Below are positions 60,001 through 64,000 of a DNA stretch of 64,000 bases, one piece after another. The stretch comes from Mucilaginibacter sp. GTDB taxonomy: Bacteria > Bacteroidota > Bacteroidia > Sphingobacteriales > Sphingobacteriaceae. The DNA lies in NCBI GenBank assembly GCA_028287895.1, contig JAQBOV010000018.1, positions 1-64,000 of the forward strand, in the 5' to 3' direction. Both the position numbers and the translations under genes were made by a program. The notes beneath the pieces are model-generated. The model made no database searches. It had not been told where the DNA came from and saw only the letters and a program-made list of their open reading frames with translations. Position 1 is the stretch's first letter; every line of letters begins with the position of its first letter.

Positions 60001-60987
60001 ATGATAAAGCCGGATAAGCAGCAGGTGTTCTCCATCAGTAATAAACAGCAATTTACTGATACCGCTTTGCAAGTGTTTCGTTTTCAAGCCCAAAGCTGTA
60101 TTGTTTACCGAGAATTTATCACCAATCTGAAAGTTGATATCGAAGCTGTTAGCCACATCGGTCAGATACCCTTTTTGCCGATCAGCTTTTTTAAATCACA
60201 TCAGGTGCTCAGCGGTGCAGATAAGGTGCAAACCACTTTCACCAGCTCGGGCACTACCGGTATGACAAACAGCCGGCACCTGGTTACGGATGTAAGCTGG
60301 TATCAGGAGAGCTTCCGCCGCGCTTTCGAAATCTTTTACGGTGACATTAAAAACTACTGCATACTGGCCCTGCTCCCATCCTACCTTGAAAGAGAAGGCT
60401 CGTCCCTGATCTATATGGCTGAAGATTTAGTGAGGCGATCTGCATACCCCGACAGCGGATTTTTTTTATACAACCATGATAAACTGTCTGAGCAATTAAA
60501 AAAACAGCAACAGGCTAAAAAACCTACCCTGTTAATCGGTGTCACGTTTGCCCTGCTCGATTTTGCTGAACAATATCCGATCAATTTTCCTGAACTGATT
60601 GTAATGGAAACCGGTGGTATGAAGGGTCGCCGAAAGGAAATGATACGCGAAGAATTGCACCAGGTATTATCTACCGGCTTTGGCGCTAATGCTATCCATT
60701 CAGAATATGGCATGACCGAGCTCTTCTCGCAGGCCTATTCAAAGGGCGACGGGGTATTCAATTGCGCGCCCTGGATGAAGGTGATCACCCGCGATACCAA
60801 CGACCCGGTAAGTAACCTGGACAATGATAAAACAGGCGGCATTAATGTAATCGACCTGGCCAATATCAATTCGTGCGCGTTTATCGCTACACAAGATCTG
60901 GGCAGAGTATACCCGGACGGCTCTTTTGAAGTGTTAGGGCGCTTTGATAACTCCGATATACGCGGCTGTAATTTACTGATCGGATAA
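60001..60987 (+). CDS. LuxE-like acyl-protein synthetase/acyltransferase
   Basis: 328 residues from ATG 60001; the frame is open from 59875 but that part is repeat sequence and contains the promoter. Adenylate-forming LuxE-type fold: TFTSSGTTGMTNSRH (nucleotide loop), GVTFALLDFAEQ, VMETGGMKGRRKEM and HSEYGMTELFSQAYS. Activates an acyl group; without luxCD its partner is unknown. The PH/SHOCT gene follows 52 bases later with its own promoter box. Confidence 0.85.
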   Translation: MIKPDKQQVFSISNKQQFTDTALQVFRFQAQSCIVYREFITNLKVDIEAVSHIGQIPFLPISFFKSHQVLSGADKVQTTFTSSGTTGMTNSRHLVTDVSWYQESFRRAFEIFYGDIKNYCILALLPSYLEREGSSLIYMAEDLVRRSAYPDSGFFLYNHDKLSEQLKKQQQAKKPTLLIGVTFALLDFAEQYPINFPELIVMETGGMKGRRKEMIREELHQVLSTGFGANAIHSEYGMTELFSQAYSKGDGVFNCAPWMKVITRDTNDPVSNLDNDKTGGINVIDLANINSCAFIATQDLGRVYPDGSFEVLGRFDNSDIRGCNLLIG

Positions 60988-61009
60988 AACTTAACTAACG
61001 GATAATTGT

Positions 61010-61017
61010 TATTTTTG
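61010..61017 (+). promoter_or_regulatory. TAnnTTTG -7 box of the PH/SHOCT gene
   Basis: TATTTTTG, perfect consensus, 22 bases before the ATG at 61040. Confidence 0.45.
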
Positions 61018-61039
61018 CCACGCATCAAGCTATCATACA

Positions 61040-61687
61040 ATGATCGAGAAATTTTTGAACGACCAACAGGACCCTAAAGCAGTAGAGAAAGTTTACACCC
61101 GCCTGGTTGACCTGCTAACCACCGGCGAAGAGATAATTTACATCGCTACTCAAAAAAAACCATTGGTAAATCTGCTGCCTGACTGCGTGGCATTAACCAA
61201 TAAAAGAGTTTTGTTTTTCACTCCGGCAAACCTTGGCCTTTCTATTAAGTTCATTGATTTTGTTTGGAAGGACATTGCTGATGTATTTACCAAAGAAGAA
61301 ATTATAGGCGCTGTTTTTAGCGTAAAAACCACCAATGGCTCCGAAATGGGCGTTGATTACCTGCCTAAAGTACAGGCACGGAAATTATACCAGTACGCAC
61401 AGGAACGTAAAGAAGCCGAGCGCGAAGCCCGTCGCCTGCGCGAGCTGGAACAAAAACGTGCAGAGTCAGGATCAATCAATCTGGCCGACCGTGCCAGTGG
61501 GCCCATACAGCCATCTGCACCAGAACCTCAGGCGGCACCGGTAGCTTCTGCTGCCGTACACCCAGATGCTCCAAAACCAGATGAACTGACCGAAAAACTA
61601 AAAAAATTAAGAACGCTGTTTGATAATGGCCTTATCTCACAGGAAGAATATAACCACAAGAAGCTGGAATTATTGAGCGAATTGTAA
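61040..61687 (+). CDS. PH-domain and SHOCT-domain protein
   Basis: 215 residues, soluble. N-terminal bacterial PH-like domain (about 20-120: GEEIIYIATQKKPLVNLLPD, CVALTNKRVLFFTP), a charged coiled-coil segment (KEAEREARRLRELEQKRAES), a Pro/Ala linker, and a C-terminal SHOCT motif (EKLKKLRTLFDNGLISQEEYNHKKLELLSEL). SHOCT domains mediate oligomerisation. Role unknown. Confidence 0.88.
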   Translation: MIEKFLNDQQDPKAVEKVYTRLVDLLTTGEEIIYIATQKKPLVNLLPDCVALTNKRVLFFTPANLGLSIKFIDFVWKDIADVFTKEEIIGAVFSVKTTNGSEMGVDYLPKVQARKLYQYAQERKEAEREARRLRELEQKRAESGSINLADRASGPIQPSAPEPQAAPVASAAVHPDAPKPDELTEKLKKLRTLFDNGLISQEEYNHKKLELLSEL

Positions 61688-61959
61688 CAATGCCCTCCCC
61701 GATCGCTGGAATATAAGGCGCACAACGATCCGTCCGGCTGCTAAAGAATTTCCTATTTGGGAAAATCGGGGAGTCCATCTGCTGTCAAATAAAAACAGCG
61801 ATTTACTGACGATCTTTACTTCAGCAGCTTTGGCATGAAAGGGTTCATCAGATAATTGAACTCTTCTTGACCATAGCAGAAGGAACTTTCAGCAGCAGAT
61901 GTTGGTTTTTTTACTGAACGAATTGCCTGTTTGCTTTAAACTTTTGTCTGACCTTAAAA
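61688..61959. other. Spacer between convergent PH/SHOCT and tyrS genes
   Basis: About 270 bases without a gene. CTCCCCGAT (61695-61703) is the exact reverse complement of ATCGGGGAG (61765-61773), 61 bases apart, enclosing sequence that I do not recognise. No good terminator is visible. Confidence 0.5.
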
Positions 61960-63243
61960 TTATTCAGCAATTATTAAAAAATAATTCTTCTTCCCTTTTT
62001 GTACTACCAGGAATTTGCCTCCTATTAAGTCTTGCTTATTGTACCTATCATCTGCTGTCTCCACCTTATTTTTGTTAACGGCTACTCCGCCCCCCTGTAT
62101 CATTTTTTTTGCTTCGCCTTTTGATGGGAATACGGCTGTTTTCGCCCCCAGCAGATCAATCACATTAATGCCATTGCTGAGTTCATCCAAGGCTATTTTG
62201 AAGTTGGGTACACCCTCAAACAAAGCAAGTACTTCTGCCCCGTTCAATTCATTTAAAAATTCAATGCCGGTATTTCCAAACAAAAATTCAGATGACTTGA
62301 TCGCTTTCTGATACTCTTTTTCTCCATGTGTACGGATCGTAATATCCATTGCGAGCGCTTTTTGCAATCCCCTGAGATGAGGCGCTATCGTATGCTCGGC
62401 TTCCAGGGCTTCAATAATTCCTTGATCAAATAAAGTAAAAATCCTGATATAGGCTTTGGCATCCTCATCGCTGGTGTTCAGCCAAAACTGGTAAAATTTA
62501 TAGGGTGATGTCTTTTGCGGATCAAGCCATATATTGCCTCCTTCAGTCTTTCCAAACTTAGTTCCGTCTGATTTTTTGATCAGTTGCGTAGTTAATGCAT
62601 AGGCTTCTCCGGCATCTTTGCGCCGTATCAGTTCGGTACCGGTAACAATATTACCCCACTGGTCTGAACCGCCCATTTGCAAAACACATTGATGATGCTT
62701 CCACAAATAGTAAAAATCATAACCCTGTACCAGTTGGTAAGTAAATTCGGTGAATGACATGCCCGTATCGCCACTGATACGGTTCTTCACCGAATCTTTG
62801 GCCATCATATAATTGACGGTGATGTGCTTGCCTACTTCGCGAATAAAACTCAGAAAGGTAAAATCCTTAAACCAATCATAATTATTCACCATTTGTGCGC
62901 TGTTGGCACTGCTATTAAAATCAAGGAATTTTTCGAGCTGTTTTTGTATGCCGGCAAGATTGTGCTGTAAAACATCTTCCGACAATAAATTACGCTCCTG
63001 CGATTTGCCCGAAGGATCGCCTACCATTCCGGTGGCGCCTCCCACCAAAGCAAATGGTTTATGTCCCGCGCGTTGAAAATGGATCAGTGTCATGATCTGC
63101 GCCAGGCTGCCCACGTGCAGCGAATCGGCCGTAGGATCAAAGCCTATATAGCCTGATGTCATACCCCTGTTTAACAATTCTTTGGTCCCGGGCATAATAT
63201 CATGCAGCATGCCGCGCCAGCGTAGTTCTTCTACAAAATCCAT
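61960..63243 (-). CDS. tyrS: Tyrosyl-tRNA synthetase
   Basis: 427 residues. Class I signatures: ADSLHVGSL (HIGH-type) near residue 40 and KFGKT (KMSKS-type) near residue 230; tyrosine-binding and dimer regions ([22 protein letters not shown]). C-terminal S4 RNA-binding domain ([19 protein letters not shown]). A perfect TATATTTG box lies at 63270-63263 on its strand. Confidence 0.97.
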   Translation of the reverse strand: MDFVEELRWRGMLHDIMPGTKELLNRGMTSGYIGFDPTADSLHVGSLAQIMTLIHFQRAGHKPFALVGGATGMVGDPSGKSQERNLLSEDVLQHNLAGIQKQLEKFLDFNSSANSAQMVNNYDWFKDFTFLSFIREVGKHITVNYMMAKDSVKNRISGDTGMSFTEFTYQLVQGYDFYYLWKHHQCVLQMGGSDQWGNIVTGTELIRRKDAGEAYALTTQLIKKSDGTKFGKTEGGNIWLDPQKTSPYKFYQFWLNTSDEDAKAYIRIFTLFDQGIIEALEAEHTIAPHLRGLQKALAMDITIRTHGEKEYQKAIKSSEFLFGNTGIEFLNELNGAEVLALFEGVPNFKIALDELSNGINVIDLLGAKTAVFPSKGEAKKMIQGGGVAVNKNKVETADDRYNKQDLIGGKFLVVQKGKKNYFLIIAE

Positions 63244-63262
63244 CGTTTCTATTCAAAAATTG

Positions 63263-63270
63263 CAAATATA
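63263..63270 (-). promoter_or_regulatory. TAnnTTTG -7 box of tyrS
   Basis: On the minus strand TATATTTG, perfect consensus, 19 bases upstream of the tyrS ATG. Confidence 0.5.
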
Positions 63271-63453
63271 ACAGAATAATCGGCTGCTGTGGCCTTATTA
63301 AATATAAGGCATTATAAATCAAATCAGTGATGTGTTTTTTCAAGAAATCAATATGCTCGCAAAATCAAATCTGTGTAATCATTCCTTTAATAATCGGTGA
63401 AATCCCCAAAAAATTCGTAATTTAAGCTGATAAGGGTATCTTGCTTAAGATTC

Positions 63454-64000
63454 ATGAATTTTCTATCGCATTATTATTTTGACCGGGGCAACACCAACTG
63501 TTACCATATATTAGGCACAGTATTACCCGATCTTTTAAAAAATGCAGATAAAACAATCATTATACATCCCGAAAAACTGCACCATCCGAACCCTGTCATA
63601 AATGATATTATAATTGGCTGGCGAAAACACCTGGAAGTTGACCGTTATTTTCACTCTTCTGTTTTTTTTATTACCCGCTCGCACGAATTAAAATTGCGCC
63701 TCAAGCCTGCAATTGCAGGATCGCCCGTAAAGCCATTTTTCCTGGGGCATATAGCCCTGGAACTGGTACTGGATAATCTGTTGCTTACCACCGGCAAGGT
63801 ATCTGTGGATGGATTTTATACACTTTTAGGCAGTTGCAATAACGAAATCATCCGCCAGTTTTTAAACTTCGCAGGCTTACAGCAGACCGATAAGTTCTTC
63901 AGTTTTTATGAAAAATTCAAAAGCAATCGCTACCTGGACACCTATGTAGACACACAGCAGATTGCCTACGCGTTGAAACGTATTTGCATGCGGGTATGGG
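63454..64000 (+). CDS. Acyl carrier protein phosphodiesterase-like protein (5' part)
   Basis: The frame opens at ATG 63454 and runs without a stop past the window end, giving 182 codons. MNFLSHYYFDRGN, GTVLPDLLKNADKTI, GWRKHLEVDRYFHSSVFFITRSHELK and PVKPFFLGHIALELVLDNLLL recall the AcpH/DUF479 family (N-terminal MNYLAHxxL..., HR-x-D type metal ligands), which removes phosphopantetheine from acyl carrier protein. The His/Asp pattern is diverged, so the activity is uncertain. Divergent from tyrS. Confidence 0.7.
   Translation, partial: MNFLSHYYFDRGNTNCYHILGTVLPDLLKNADKTIIIHPEKLHHPNPVINDIIIGWRKHLEVDRYFHSSVFFITRSHELKLRLKPAIAGSPVKPFFLGHIALELVLDNLLLTTGKVSVDGFYTLLGSCNNEIIRQFLNFAGLQQTDKFFSFYEKFKSNRYLDTYVDTQQIAYALKRICMRVW

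Overview
The window looks like chromosomal DNA of a Bacteroidota bacterium of the Sphingobacteriaceae type, most like Mucilaginibacter or Pedobacter. I judge this from remembered protein families and not from a search. Supporting signs are: genes without Shine-Dalgarno sites, several perfect TAnnTTTG promoter boxes, futalosine-pathway menaquinone synthesis (MqnC), the alternative GlmU-like sugar nucleotidyltransferase, a GH65/GH13/GH31 maltose cluster, GH144 and GH172 enzymes, and hairpin-type intergenic repeats that recur between genes.

Layout. 0-1.1 kb: a tandem family of Thr/Lys/Asp-rich lipoproteins and one short membrane lipoprotein. 1.3-8.4 kb: housekeeping genes (ModF-like ABC ATPase, MqnC, ScpB, small acidic protein, YghO-like acetyltransferase, XRE regulator, Mpl). 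8.5-10.7 kb: universal stress protein and an Rrf2-controlled NAD(P)-binding protein. 10.7-14.6 kb: prmA, a membrane protein, tpiA, GlmU-like protein, rpmE2. 14.8-17.8 kb: type III polyketide synthase with its methyltransferase, then an HGSNAT-like acyltransferase. 17.9-19.9 kb: short unknown genes and a stand-alone receiver protein. 20-25.4 kb: FAH-family protein/GH172/DUF6786 operon and a GH144 glucanase. 25.4-29.2 kb: a decayed stretch ending at tRNA-Arg(TCT), holding fragments of an error-prone DNA polymerase, a DUF72 protein and a tyrosine integrase. 29.5-34.3 kb: sugar-kinase-like proteins, a Nudix-type regulator, and the pfkA/kinase-like/gap operon. 34.3-36.6 kb: a permease relic, a SnoaL-like protein, a streptomycin-kinase-like protein, a small membrane protein. 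36.6-50.9 kb: glycogen branching enzyme and a maltodextrin cluster (GH31, MFS transporter, GH13, SRPBCC membrane protein, maltose phosphorylase, beta-phosphoglucomutase, secreted GH13), all on the minus strand. 51-64 kb: MarR, ferredoxin reductase and ferredoxin, PhyH/AraC pair, penicillin acylase, SYLF and DUF1203 proteins, LuxE-like ligase, PH/SHOCT protein, tyrS, and the start of an ACP phosphodiesterase-like gene.

How they work together. The secreted GH13 enzyme would cut alpha-glucans outside or in the periplasm. The MFS carrier would import maltose or maltodextrin. Maltose phosphorylase gives glucose and beta-glucose 1-phosphate, PgmB gives glucose 6-phosphate, and PfkA, TpiA and GAPDH from this same window carry it through glycolysis, while GlgB serves storage. 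No SusC/SusD pair is present.

I found no CRISPR array, insertion sequence, rRNA or known defence system. The strongest candidates for something new are the membrane-anchored SRPBCC protein translationally coupled inside the maltose operon, and the BadF-type kinase relative with a destroyed phosphate-1 loop held between pfkA and gap. The operator-like palindromes that abut the start codons of the Rrf2 and MarR genes are also worth attention. Several relics are too broken or short to be called by ordinary gene finding and are recorded as pseudogenes.
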